DNA from: Ricinus communis
Lineage: Eukaryota > Streptophyta > Magnoliopsida > Malpighiales > Euphorbiaceae
Direction of reading: 5' to 3'
Assembly: GCF_019578655.1 (NCBI RefSeq)
Contig: NC_063256.1
Location: forward strand, 23,846,005 to 23,910,004
Length of the DNA stretch: 64,000 bases
Position 1 is the stretch's first letter. Every line of letters begins with the position of its first letter. The notes beneath the pieces were generated by a model. That model ran no database searches. It saw nothing but the letters and a program-made list of their open reading frames with translations, and was not told where the DNA came from. Positions 46,601 to 58,882 of this stretch are shown here, piece by piece. The translations under genes were made by a program, and so were the position numbers.

Positions 46601-48115
46601 TCGATATAAGAAAATAACCCCATAAAACGTGTAAATTTATGGATTTGACAAGACAACTCCATAATAGTGCTAATAATTTAATATGAGAAAACGACCCCGT
46701 AAAAGTGGTATCAATATAAGAAAATAACTCCGTAAAACTTGTATATTTATGAATATGAGAAAACAACCGCGTAAAAGTAGTGTTATTGACAGTCTGAGAA
46801 AACAACCTTGTAGAAGGGGTAAATTTTTTAATATGAGAAAACAACCCCGTAATACAGGGATATTTATCAATTGGAGAAAATAACCTTATAATTTTGGTAT
46901 ATTTGTGAGTATGAGAAAACAACCCCTTAAATGGGTTAATTATATAATATGCGAAAACAACCCCGTGAAAGGGGTATATTTGTTGATATAAGAAAATAAC
47001 CCCGTAAAACGTGTAAATTTATGAATTTGACAAAACAACCCCATAATAGTGCTAATAATTTAACATGAGAAAACGACCCCGTAAAAGTGGTATCAATATA
47101 AGAAAAGAATCTCAAAAACGTGTATATTTATTAATATGAGAAAGCAACCCCGTAAAAGTATTGTAATTGCGAGTCTGAGAAAATAACCTCGTAGAAGGGG
47201 TAAATTTCTTAATAAGAGAAAAAAGCCCCGTAGTACGGGGATATTTATCAATCAGAGAAAATAACCCCTTATTTTGGTATATTTGTGAGTATGAGAAAAC
47301 AACTCCTTAAATGGGTTAATTTTATAATATGAGAAAATAACCGCGTAAGAGGGGTATATTTGTCGATATAAGAAAATAACCCCGTAAAACGTGTATATTT
47401 GTGAATCTGACAAAACAACCTCATAATAGTGCTCATAATTTAATATGAAAGAACGACCCAATAAAGTGGTATATTTAAAACAACCCCATAATAGTGCTAA
47501 TAATTTAATATGAGAAAACGATCCCGTAAAAGTGTTATATTTATCAATAGAAGAAAATAACCCCGTAAAATGTGTATATTTATGAATCTGAGAAAACAAC
47601 CTCGTAAAAGTAGTGTAATGGCGAGTCTGAGAAAACAGCCTCATAGAAGGGGTAAATTTTTTAATAGGGGATATCTATCAATCGGAGGAAATAACCCTGT
47701 AATTTTGGTATATTTGTGAGTATGAGAAAACAACCCCTTAAATGGGTTTATTTTATAATAGAGAAAACAACCCTGTAAAAGGGATATCTGTCGATATAAG
47801 CAAATAACCCCGTAAAAGGGGTATATTTGTCGATATAACAAAATAACTCCATAAAACGTGTATATATATGAATTTGAGAAAACAACCACATAATAGTGCT
47901 AATAATTTAATATGAGAAACTACCCCGTTAAAGTGGTATATTTATCAATATAAGAAAATAACCCCGTAAAACATGTAAAAGTATTGTAATCGCGAGTCTA
48001 AGAAAATAGCCTCGTAGAAGGGGTAGATTTCTTAATATGAAAAAATACCCCATAATACTGGGATATTTATCAATCGGAGAAAATAACCCCATAATTTTGG
48101 TATATTTGTGAGTAT

Positions 48116-48368
48116 CGGGGTTATTTTCTCCATTGATAAATTTCCCCGTATTACGGGGTTGTTTTCTAATATTTATAAATATACCACTCTTACAGGGTTG
48201 TTTTCTTAGATTAAAAATTTATCCCTTCTACGAGGCTATTTCCTTAGACTCGTAATTACACTACTTTTACGGAGTTGTTTTCGCAGATTCATAAATATAC
48301 ACGTTTTATGGGATTATTTTCTTATATTGATAAACATACCACTTTTACGGGGTCGTTTTCTCATATTA
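48116..48368. repeat. Inverted block inside the satellite array
   Basis: The monomers are in reverse-complement orientation here ('acggggttgttttct' in place of 'agaaaacaaccccgt'). Read on the minus strand they follow the normal order of monomer types, covering about six monomers. Both junctions are abrupt: at 48,115/48,116 after 'gtgagtat' and at 48,368 after 'ctcatatta'. Confidence 0.9.
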
Positions 48369-49499
48369 AAACAACCCCCTAAGAGTCGCATATTTATAAA
48401 TATTAGAAAACAACCCCATAATAGGGGGATATTTATCAATCGGAGAACGTAACTCCGTAATTTTGGTATATTTGTGAGTATGAGAAAACAACCCCTTAAA
48501 TGGGTTAATTTTATAATATAAGAAAACAACCCCATTAAAGGGGTATATTTGTAGACATAAGAAAATAAGCCCGTAAAACGTGTATATTTATAAATTTGAG
48601 AAAACAATCCCATAATAGTGCTAATAATTTAATCTATGAAAACGACCTGTCAAAGTGGTATATTTATCAATATAAGAAAATAACCCCGTCAAATGTGTGT
48701 ATTTATGAATCTGAGAAGACAACCCCGTAAAAGTAGTGTACTTGCGAGTTTGAGAAAACAGCCTTGTAGAAGGGTTAAAATTTTTAATATGAGAAAACAA
48801 CCCCATAAGAATGGTATATTTTTAAATATTACAAGACAACCCCATAATACGGGGATATTTATCAATCGAAGAAAATAACACTGTAACTTTGGTATATTTG
48901 TGAGTATGAGAAAACAACCCCTTAAATCGGTTAATTTTAGAATCTCAGAAAACAACCCCGTAAAAGGGGTATACTTATTGATATAAGAAAATAACTTCAT
49001 AAAACGTGTAAATTTATGAATTTGATAAAATAATCCCACAATAGTGCTAATAATTTAATATGAGAAAACAACCCCGTAAAAGTGGAATATGTATAAATAT
49101 AAGAAAATAACCCCGTAAAACGTATATATTTATGAATCTGCGAAAACAACTCCGTAAAAGTAGTGTAATTTCGAGTCTGATAAAACGGCCTCGTAGAAGG
49201 GGTAAATTTTTAAATATGAGAAAGAAACCCCGTAATACGGGGATATTTATCAATCGGAGAAAATAAACCCGTAATTTTGATAAATTTGTAAGTATGAGAA
49301 AACAACCCTTTAAATGGGTCAATTTTATAATAGAAGAAAACAACCTCGTAAAAGGGGTGTATTTGTCGATATAAGAAAATAACCGCGTAAAACATGTATA
49401 TTTATAAATTTGAGAAAACAATCCCATAATAGTACTAATAATTTAATATGAGAAAACGACCCCGTAAAAGTGATATATTTATCAATATAAGAAAATAAC

Positions 49500-52400
49500 C
49501 CGTAAAACGTGTATATTTATGAGTATGAGAAAACAACCCCATAAAAGTAGTGTAATTTTGAGTGTAAGAAAATAGCCTCGTAAAAGGGATAAATTTTTTA
49601 AAATGTGAAAACAGACTCGTAGAAAGGGTAAATTTTTTAGCATGTGGAAACAACCCTTTAATACGGGGATATTTATGAATCTGATAAAATAACCTCGTCA
49701 TTGTGTTATATTGGTGAGTATGAGAAAACAATACCTTAAATAGGTTAATTTTATAATATGAGAGAAAAACCCCGTAAAAGGGGTATATTTTTTATGTAAG
49801 ATAATAATTCCGTAAAATATGTATATTTATGAATTAGAGAAAACAACCTCATTATAGCGCTAATAATTTAATATGAGAAAACGACACCGTAAAAGTAGTA
49901 CATTTATCAATATAAGAAAATAACCTTGTAAAACGTGTATATTTACAAATGTGAGAAAACAACCCCATAAAAATAGTGTAATTGCGAGTTTGAGAAAACA
50001 GCCTCATAGAAGAGATAAATTTTTTAATATGAGAAAACAACACCTTAAGAGGGGTATAATTACAAATATTAGAAAACAACCTCGTAATATGGAGATATTT
50101 ATCAATCGGAGAAAATAACTCCGTAATTTTAGTATATTTGTGAGTATGAGAAAAGAACCTCTTAAATTGGTTAATTTTATAAAATAAGAAAACAACCCTG
50201 TAAAAGGGGTATATTTGTCGATATAAGAAAATAACCTCGTAGAACGTGTATATTTATGAATTTGAGAAAACAACTCCATAATAGTGCTAATAATTTAATA
50301 TGAGACAACAACCCCGTAAAAGTGGTATATCTATCAATATAATAAAATAACCCCGTAAAACGTGTATATTTATGAATCTGAGAAAACAACCTCGTAAAAG
50401 TAGTGTAATTGCGAGTCTGAGAAAACAGCCTCGTAGAAGGGATAAATTTCTAAATATGAAAAAGAAACCCCGTAATACGGGGATATTTATCAGTTGGAGA
50501 AAATAACCCCGTAATTTTGATAAATTTGTGAGTATGAGAAAACAACCCCTTAAATGGGTCAATCTTATAATATGAGAAAACAACCTCGTAAAAGGAGTAT
50601 ATTTGTCGATATAAGAAAATAACCACGTAAAACATGTATATTTATGAATTTGAGAAAATAATCCCATAATAGTACTAATAATTTAATATGAGAAAACGAC
50701 CCCGTAAAAGTGGTGTATTTATCAATATAAGAAAATAACCCCGTAAAACATGTATATTTATGAGTATGAGAAAACAACCCCGTAAAAGTAGTGTAATTTC
50801 GAGTGTAAGAAAATAGCCTCATAAAAGGGATAAATTTTTTAAAATGTCAAAACAAACTCGTAGAAAGGGTAAATTTTTTAGTATGTGAAAACAACCCCTT
50901 AATACGGGGATATTTATGAATCTGAAAAAATAACCCCGTCATTGTGGTATATTTTCTTTAATTCATAAATATATTTGTGAGTATTAATTTTATAATATGA
51001 GAAAAAAACCTCGTAAAAAGGGTATATTTTTTATGTAAGATAATAATTCCGTAAAACATGTATATTTATGAATTAGAGAAAATAACCCCATTGTAGCGCT
51101 AATAATTTAATATGAGAAAACGACACCGTAAAAGTAGTACATTTATCAATATAAGAAAATAACCTAGAAAAACGTGTATATTTATAAATCTGAGAAAACA
51201 ACACCATAAATATAGTGTAATTGCGAGTATGAGAAAACAGCCTCGTAGAAGGGATAAATTTATTAATATGAGAAAACAAAACCGTAAGAGGAGTATATTT
51301 ATAAATATTAGAAAGCAACCCCGTAATTTTAGTATATTTGTGAGTATTAGAAAACAACCCCTTAAATGGGTTAATTTTATAAAATGAGAAAACAACCCCG
51401 TAAAAGGGGTATATTTATCGATATAAGAAAATAACCCCGTAAAACGTGTATATTTATGAATTTGAGAAAACAACTACATTGTAGTGCTAATAATTTAATA
51501 TGATAAAACGACCCCGTAAAACTGGTATATTTATCAATATAAGAAAATAACTCCATAAAACGTGTAAATTTATGAATATGAGAAAACAACCCCATAAAAG
51601 TAGAGTAATTGCGAGTTTGAGAAAACAGCCTCGTAGAAAGGGTAATTGTTTTTAATTTGAGAAAAGAACCTTGTAATACAGAGATATCTATTAGTCGAAA
51701 GAAATAACCCCGTAATTTTGGTAAATTTGTGCGTATAAGAAAACAACCCTTAAATTGGTCAATTTTATAATATCAGAAAATAACCCCGTAAAAGGGGTAT
51801 ATTTGTCGATATAAGAAAATATAAGTGTAAAATATGTAAATTTATATATTTGAAAAAACAATCCCATAATAGTACTAATAATTTAATATGAGAAAATGAC
51901 GCTGTAAAAGTGGTATATTTATCAATATAAGAAAATAATCTCATAAAACGAGTATATTTATGAATATGAGAAAACAATACCGTAAAAGTAGTGTAATTCC
52001 GAGTGTGAGAAAATAGCCTCGTAGAAGAGAAAAAAATTTTAAAATGAGAAAACAGACTCGTAGAAAGGGTAAATTTTTTAATATGTGAAAACCACCCCGT
52101 AATACGGGGATATTTATGAATCTGAGAAAATAACCCAATCATTGTGTTGTATTGGTGAGTATCAGAAAATAACACCTTAAATGGGTTAATCTTATAATAT
52201 GAGGAAAAAACTCTATAAAAGAGGTATATTTTTTTATGTAATGTAATAATCTTGTAAAACGTGTCTATTTATAAATTTGAGAAAATAACCTCATTATAGC
52301 GCTAATAATTTAATATGAGAAAACGACACCGTAAAGGTAGTATATTTATCAATCTAAGAAGATAACCTAGTAAAACGTGTATATTTATAAATGTGAGAAA

Positions 52401-54669
52401 ACAACCTCATAAAAATAGCGTAATTGCGAGTCTGAGAAAACAGTCTCGTAGAAGGGATAAATTTTTTAATATGAGAAAACAACACCGTAAGAGGGATATA
52501 TTTTTAAATATTAGAAAATAACCCCATAATATGGAGATATTTATCAATTGGAGAAAATAACCCTGTAATTTTAGTATATTTGTGAGTATGAGAAAACAAC
52601 CCCTTAAATGGGTTAATTTTATAAAATGAGAAAATAAATCCGTAAAAGGGGTATATTTGTCGATGTAAGAAAATAACTCCGTAAAATGTGTATAATTATG
52701 AATTTGAGAAAACAACTCCATAATAGTGCTAATAATTTAATATAAGACAACAACCTCGTAAATGTGGTATATCTATCAATATAAAGAAAATAACCCCGTA
52801 AAACGTGTATATTTATGAATCTGAGAAAACAACCCTGTAAAAGTAGTATAATTGCGAGTTTCAGAAAACAGCCTTGTAGAAGGTGTAAATTTTTAAATAT
52901 GAGAAAGAAACTTCGTAATACGAGGATATTTATCAGTCGGAGAAAATAACCCCATAATTTTGGTAAATTTGTGAGTATGAGAAAACAACCCTTTAAATGG
53001 GTCAATTTTATAATATGAGAAGACAACGTCGTAAAAGGGTTGTATTTGTCGATATAAGAAAATAACCGTGTAAAACATGTATATTTATTAATTTGAGAAA
53101 ACAATCCCATAATAGTACTAATAATCTAATATGAGAAAATGATCCCGTAAAAGTGGTATATTTTTTCATGAAATAACATAATAGTATGGGTGGCAAGCTC
53201 AAAAGTAGTGTAATTTCGAGTGTAAGAGAACAGCCTCATAAAAGGGATAAATTTTTTAAAATGTGAAAACAGACTCGTAGAAAGGGTAAATTTTTAATAT
53301 GTGAAAACAACCCCGTAATACGGGGATATTTATAAATTTGAGAAAATAACCCCGTCATTGTGGTATATTGGTGAGTATGAGAAAACAACACCTTAAATGG
53401 GTTAATTTTATAATATGAGAAAATAATCCATAAAAGGGGTATATTTTTTTATGTAAGATAATGATCCCATAAAACGTGTATATTTATGAATTTGAAAAAA
53501 CAACCCCATTATAGCGCTAATAATTTAATATGAGAAAACGACACCGTAAAAGTAGTATATTTATCAATATAAGAAAATAACCTAGTAAAATGTGTATATT
53601 TATTAATCTGAGAAAACAACCCCATAAAAATAGTGTAATTGCAGTATGATAAAACGTACCGTAGAAGGGATAAATTTTTAATATGAGAAAACAAAATAGT
53701 AAGAGGTATATTTATAAATATTAGTGCAAATAACAACCCTTAAATGGGTTAATTTTATAAAATGAGAGAACAACCCCATAAAATGGGTATATTTGTCGAT
53801 ATAAGAAAATAACCCCGTAAAATGTGTATATTTATGGATTTGAGAAAACAACTCCATAATAGTGCTAATAATTTAATATGAGACAACGACCCCGTAAAAG
53901 TAGTATATCTATCAATATAAGAAAATAACCCGTAAAAACATGTATTTTATGAATTTGAGAAAACAACCCGTAAAGTAGTGTAATTGCAGTCCGAGAAATC
54001 AGCCTAAATGAGAAATAAATTTTAAATATGAGAAAAAAATCCTGTAATACGGGGATATTTATCAGTCGGAGAAAATAACCTCGTAATTTTGGTAAATTTG
54101 TGAGTATGAGAAAACAACTCCTTAAATGGGTTAATTTTATAATATGAGAAAACAACCCTATAAAAGGGGTGTATTTGTCGATATAAGAAAATCACCGCAT
54201 AAAACATGTATATTTATGAATTTGAGAAAACAATCCCATAATAGTACTAATAATTTAATATGAGAAACCGATCCCGTAAAAGTGGTATATTTATCAATAT
54301 AAGAAAATAACCCCGTAAAATGTGTATATTTATGAGTATGAGAAAATAATCCCGTAAAAGTAGTGTAATTTCGAGTGTAAGAAAACAGCCTCGTAGAAGG
54401 GATAAAGTTTTAAAATCAGAAAACAGACTCGTAGAAGGGTAAATTCTTTAATATATTAAAACAACCCCGTAATACGAGGATATTTATGAATCTGAGTAAA
54501 TAACCCCGTCATTGTGGTATATTGGTGAGCATGAGAAAACAACACCTTAAATGGGTTAATTTTATAATATGAGAAAACAACCCTGTAAAAGGGTATATTT
54601 TTCGATATAAGAAAATAATCCCGTAAAACGTGTATATTTATGAATTTGAGAAAACAACCCCATTATAGT
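49500..54669. repeat. Array sub-domain with ~1.2 kb super-period
   Basis: A variant monomer with 'tttatgtaagataata' or a close relative recurs near 49,791, 51,031, 52,232 and 53,451, a spacing of about 1.20-1.24 kb (three decamers plus extra monomers). Each super-unit also carries a duplicated 'cagactcgtagaaagggta' monomer. The left part of the array (43.7-49.5 kb) lacks this pattern. Confidence 0.8.
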
Positions 54670-55876
54670 TGTCACGACCCGTCCGTGGACCCATGACCGG
54701 GACTAGGGATGGGTAGGCATAAGGCCACCGAATCTCGTAGTATGCATGACTGTTCACTAACTCAAACAAAATGTGATCCGGACTCTGACCATTGGCACAT
54801 TTCCACAATTAACCTTTAGCCATCAGATACTACATTTAAAATTTGGTGTGCCAGCATGAATAAGCAAGACCTGAATTTACTAGCCATTATAAAATGATAA
54901 ATTTGAAATTTCTACTGCGGAGATTCTAGAAATTTTAAATGTCAACATATACCAATAAAATCAATTACAGTTAACCCGAAGATGAAGGAATCAGACTACT
55001 AAATGAAAAGAACTGCAGAAAAGCTAACAACACCTGAAAAACAGTGAAATTGAGACTGTCACTCTCGAGAGTGAGTTAAAATCATATATCCCAAAAACAA
55101 ATACAAACACTTCAATAGAATATTTGTTTAATTTAAAATAAAATATTAAGTCATGCAAAAACACGTGTCACGCTTCTTATAAAATAAATTTTACATACTG
55201 CGGGACGGAGTACCTCAGTAGAACCCTAATCCCCATTACTAGTAGCTTTAGTCTTTCGGCTCTCTCGTTCCAATAGAACTGGCACCCAGAGAATGAAGCT
55301 CAACAATTTCCAATAAAGTCGCGTGACGATGCTGACTAGGAACTTCTCCGCAAACTCACTTTTTCTGACCTAGAGTTAAACTCGACCAGGGCAAGTCCTA
55401 AATTTACCTTAAAAATTTATCTTTTACTATTTGTCTCAGATTTTTACCAGTGCGCACGCAGTCCTGATGCAATCCATCAGGTGGCAATGTTCTACTGCTG
55501 TCTCATCCCGAGTCAACATGCATTCACAATAGTATTGATGCAAAAAAATGATACATATATGAATAGTAATTAAATGAATAATTAAAATATTAAATCATTT
55601 AATGAGAACTATCACATAAAATCTTAGCATGACACATGTAAATAGATACATGACTTCTAACTCGATTACGCGACCTCCTAGCTGCCTCAGATGTACCTCG
55701 GATGGGCGGCCGGGTGGTTATCGACCGCTGATCCTTTGGTTGACTAGCCTCCGGTGCCGGTCAGATTGACAATCAAATGCTGTCGAATTGAAACAACCTG
55801 GCGATGATGATTCGGCACTCGATATTCGATCCGGACAATCTCGGCCATCGATTTTCAAGCGAGTTTGACCGCGAAA
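54670..55876 (+). mobile_element. LTR of the TGTCACGACC family inserted in the array, cut by the gap
   Basis: Starts TGTCACGACCCGTCCGTGG directly after satellite sequence '..ccccattatagt'. It is collinear with 3,931-5,680 ('gtgaaattgagactgtcac', 'ctcgaccagggcaagtccta', 'gacaatctcggccatcgatt'). Near its right end it lacks pieces present in the copy right of the gap (around 55,300 and 55,820), either deletions or consensus errors. It ends at the N run, so the element is incomplete. Confidence 0.8.
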
Positions 55877-56376
55877 NNNNNNNNNNNNNNNNNNNNNNNN
55901 NNNNNNNNNNNNNNNNNNNNNNNNNNNNNNNNNNNNNNNNNNNNNNNNNNNNNNNNNNNNNNNNNNNNNNNNNNNNNNNNNNNNNNNNNNNNNNNNNNNN
56001 NNNNNNNNNNNNNNNNNNNNNNNNNNNNNNNNNNNNNNNNNNNNNNNNNNNNNNNNNNNNNNNNNNNNNNNNNNNNNNNNNNNNNNNNNNNNNNNNNNNN
56101 NNNNNNNNNNNNNNNNNNNNNNNNNNNNNNNNNNNNNNNNNNNNNNNNNNNNNNNNNNNNNNNNNNNNNNNNNNNNNNNNNNNNNNNNNNNNNNNNNNNN
56201 NNNNNNNNNNNNNNNNNNNNNNNNNNNNNNNNNNNNNNNNNNNNNNNNNNNNNNNNNNNNNNNNNNNNNNNNNNNNNNNNNNNNNNNNNNNNNNNNNNNN
56301 NNNNNNNNNNNNNNNNNNNNNNNNNNNNNNNNNNNNNNNNNNNNNNNNNNNNNNNNNNNNNNNNNNNNNNNNNNNN
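55877..56376. other. Assembly gap, 500 N
   Basis: Exactly 500 N. A round length suggests a placeholder rather than a measured distance. Any reading frame across it is meaningless. Confidence 0.98.
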
Positions 56377-58882
56377 ACCTTAAATGGGTTAATCTTATAA
56401 TATGAGGAAAAACTCTATAAAGGGTATATTTTTTATGTAATGTAATAATCTTGTAAGCGTGTCTATTTATAAATTTGAGAAAATAACCTCATTATAGCGC
56501 TAATAATTTAATATGGAAAGCGACACGTAAAGGTAGTATATTTATCAATCTAAGAAGATAACCTAGTAAAGCGTGTATATTTATAAATGTGAGAAAACAA
56601 CCTCATAAAAATGGCGTAATGCGAGTGCAGAAAACGGTCTCATTAGAGGGATAAATTTTTAATATGAGAAAACAACACCGTAAGAGGGATATATTTTAAA
56701 TATTGAAAATAACCCCATAATATGGAGATATTTATCAATTGGAAAATAACCCTGTAATTTTAGTATATTTGTGAGTATGAAAACAACCCCTTAAATGGGT
56801 TAATTTTATAAAATGAGAAAATAAATCCGTAAAGGGGTATATTTGTCGATGTGAAAATAACTCCGTAAAATGTGTATAATTATGAATTTGAAAACAACTC
56901 CATAATAGTGCTAATAATTTAATATAAGACAACAACCTCGTAAATGTGGTATATCTATCAATATAAAGAAAATAACCTAAAATAAGCGTGTATATTTATG
57001 AATCCGAGAAAACAACCGCATAAAAGTAGTATAGTGCGGGTTTGGAAAACATTGTAGAAGGTGTAAATTTTTAAATATAGAAAAGAAACTTCGTATCTGA
57101 GGATATTATCAGATCGGAGAAATAACCCGTAATTTTTGGTAAATTTGTGGGTATGAGAAAACAACCCTTTAAATGGGTCAATTTTATAATATAAGAGACA
57201 AGCGTCGTAAAGGGTTGTGTTGTCGATATAAGAAAATAACCGTGTAAAACATGTATATTTATTAATTTGAAACAATCCCATAATAGTACTAATAATCTAA
57301 TATGAAATGATCCCGTAAAAGTGGTATATTTTTTCATATAAGAAAATAACCCATAATCCAGTGTATATTGATGGGTATGAGAAAACAACTCCGTAAAAGT
57401 AGTGTAATTTCGGTGTAAGAACGACCTCATAAAGGGATAAATTTTTAAAATGTAAAAGCAGACTCGTAGAAAGGAGTAAATTTTTAATATGTGAAAAAAC
57501 AACCCCGTAATCTGGGATATTTATAAATTTGAGAAAATAACCTAAAATCATTGTGGTATATTGGTGAGTATGAGAAAACAACACCTTAAATGGGTTAATT
57601 TTATAATATGAAAATAATCCATAAAAGGGGTATATTTTTATGTAAATGTGATCCATAAAGCGTGTATATTTATGAATTTGAAAAAACAACCCCATTATAG
57701 CGCTAATAATTTAATATGAGAAAACGACACCGTAAAAGTAGTATATTTATCAATATAAGAAAATAACCTAGTAAAATGTGTATATTTATTAATTTGAGAA
57801 AACAACCCCATAAAAATAGTGTAATTGCGAGTATGATAAAACAGCCTCGTAGAAGGGATAAATTTTTTAATATGAGAAAACAAAACCGTAAGAGGGGTAT
57901 ACTTATAAATATTAGTAAACAACCCCGTAATTTTAGTATATTTGTGAGTATTAGATAACAACCCCTTAAATGGGTTAATTTTATAAAATGAGAAAACAAC
58001 CCCATAAAATGGGTATATTTGTCGATATAAGAAAATAATTCCGTAAAACGTGTATATTTATGGATTTGAGAAAACAACTCCATAAAAGTGCTAATAATTT
58101 AATATGAGACAACGACCCCGTAAAAGTGGTATATCTATCAATATAAGAAAATAACCCCGTAAAAAACATGTATTTTTATGAATTTGAGAAAACAACCCCG
58201 TAAAAGTAGTGTAATTGCAGTGCGAAATCATTACACCGTGAAGGCGTAAATTTTAAATATGAGAAAAAATCACATGTCGGGGATATTTATCGGTCGGAGA
58301 AAATAACCTCGTAATTTTGGTAAATTTGTGAGTATGAGAAAACAACTCCTTAAATGGGTTAATTTTATAATATGAGAAAACAACCCTATAAAAGGGGTGT
58401 ATTTGTCGATATAAGAAAATCACCGCATAAAACATGTATATTTATGAATTTGAGAAAACAATCCCATAATAGTACTAATAATTTAATATGAGAAACCGAC
58501 CCCGTAAAGTGGTATATTTATGATGAAAATAACCCTGGTAAAATGTGTATATTTATGAGTATGAGAAAATAATCCCGTAAAAGTAGTGTAATTTGGTGTA
58601 AGCGATATAAATGAAGGGATAAAGTTTTTAAAATCGGAAAAGCAGACTCGTGAAGGGGTAAATTCTTTAATATATTAAAACAACCCCGTGTCGAGGATAT
58701 TTATGAATCGAGTAAATAACCTAATCATTGTGGTATATTGGTGAGCATGAAAACAACACCTTAAATGGGTTAATTTTATAATATGAGAAAACAACCACAT
58801 AAAGCGGTATATTTTCGATATAAGAAAATAATCCCGTAAAACGTGTATATTTATGAATTTGAGAAAACAACCCCATTATAGT
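56377..58882. repeat. Satellite array right of the gap, error-rich copy of 52,174-54,669
   Basis: Follows 52,174-54,669 monomer by monomer, including private variants such as 'cttataatatgagg', 'aatctaagaagataacctag' and 'cattatagcgctaat', but with many 1-10 base losses and recurrent changes (aaaacg to aagcg, gagaaaac to gaaaac). It ends at the same LTR start. It is probably the same locus assembled twice. Confidence 0.85.

Larger units (their letters stand above)
43661..54669. repeat. 39-bp satellite array with ten-monomer higher-order repeat
   Basis: About 11 kb of tandem 38-40 bp monomers of the form 'gagaaaacaaccccgtaaaa' plus an AT-rich tail ('gtatatttatcaatat'). Ten distinguishable monomer types follow each other in fixed order: cores CCCCGTAAAAGTGG, CCCCGTAAAACGTG, CCCCGTAAAAGTAG, CCTCGTAGAAGGGG, CCCCGTAATACGGGG, CCCCGTAATTTTGG, CCCCTTAAATGGG, CCCCGTAAAAGGGG, CCCCGTAAAACGTG again, CCCCATAATAGTGC. 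The landmark 'gtgctaataatttaatat' recurs every ~387 bp (for example 44,594 and 44,981). Several cores are palindromic. Because 39 bp is 13 codons, minus-strand frames stay open and give 13-residue repeats (LRGCFLILTNIPx). These have no start-site, composition or domain support, and I do not call them genes. Confidence 0.9.

Noticed and set aside
43661..54669. Regular short repeats resembling a CRISPR array
   Set aside because: The repeats are contiguous with graded variation, there are no unique spacers and no cas genes, and the surrounding sequence is a plant nuclear genome.
43661..54669. Interstitial telomere-like repeat ('ttttacgggg')
   Set aside because: The period is 39 bp, not 7. No run of TTTAGGG is present.
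55804..56400. Open frames spanning the N run
   Set aside because: They consist of unknown residues across an assembly gap.
43713..58436. Dozens of minus-strand open frames of 60-160 codons with a repeated LRGCFLILTNI-type motif
   Set aside because: They arise because the satellite period (39 bp) is a multiple of three. Overlapping frames in different phases give equally long products, no start context or domain is present, and indels break them at random.
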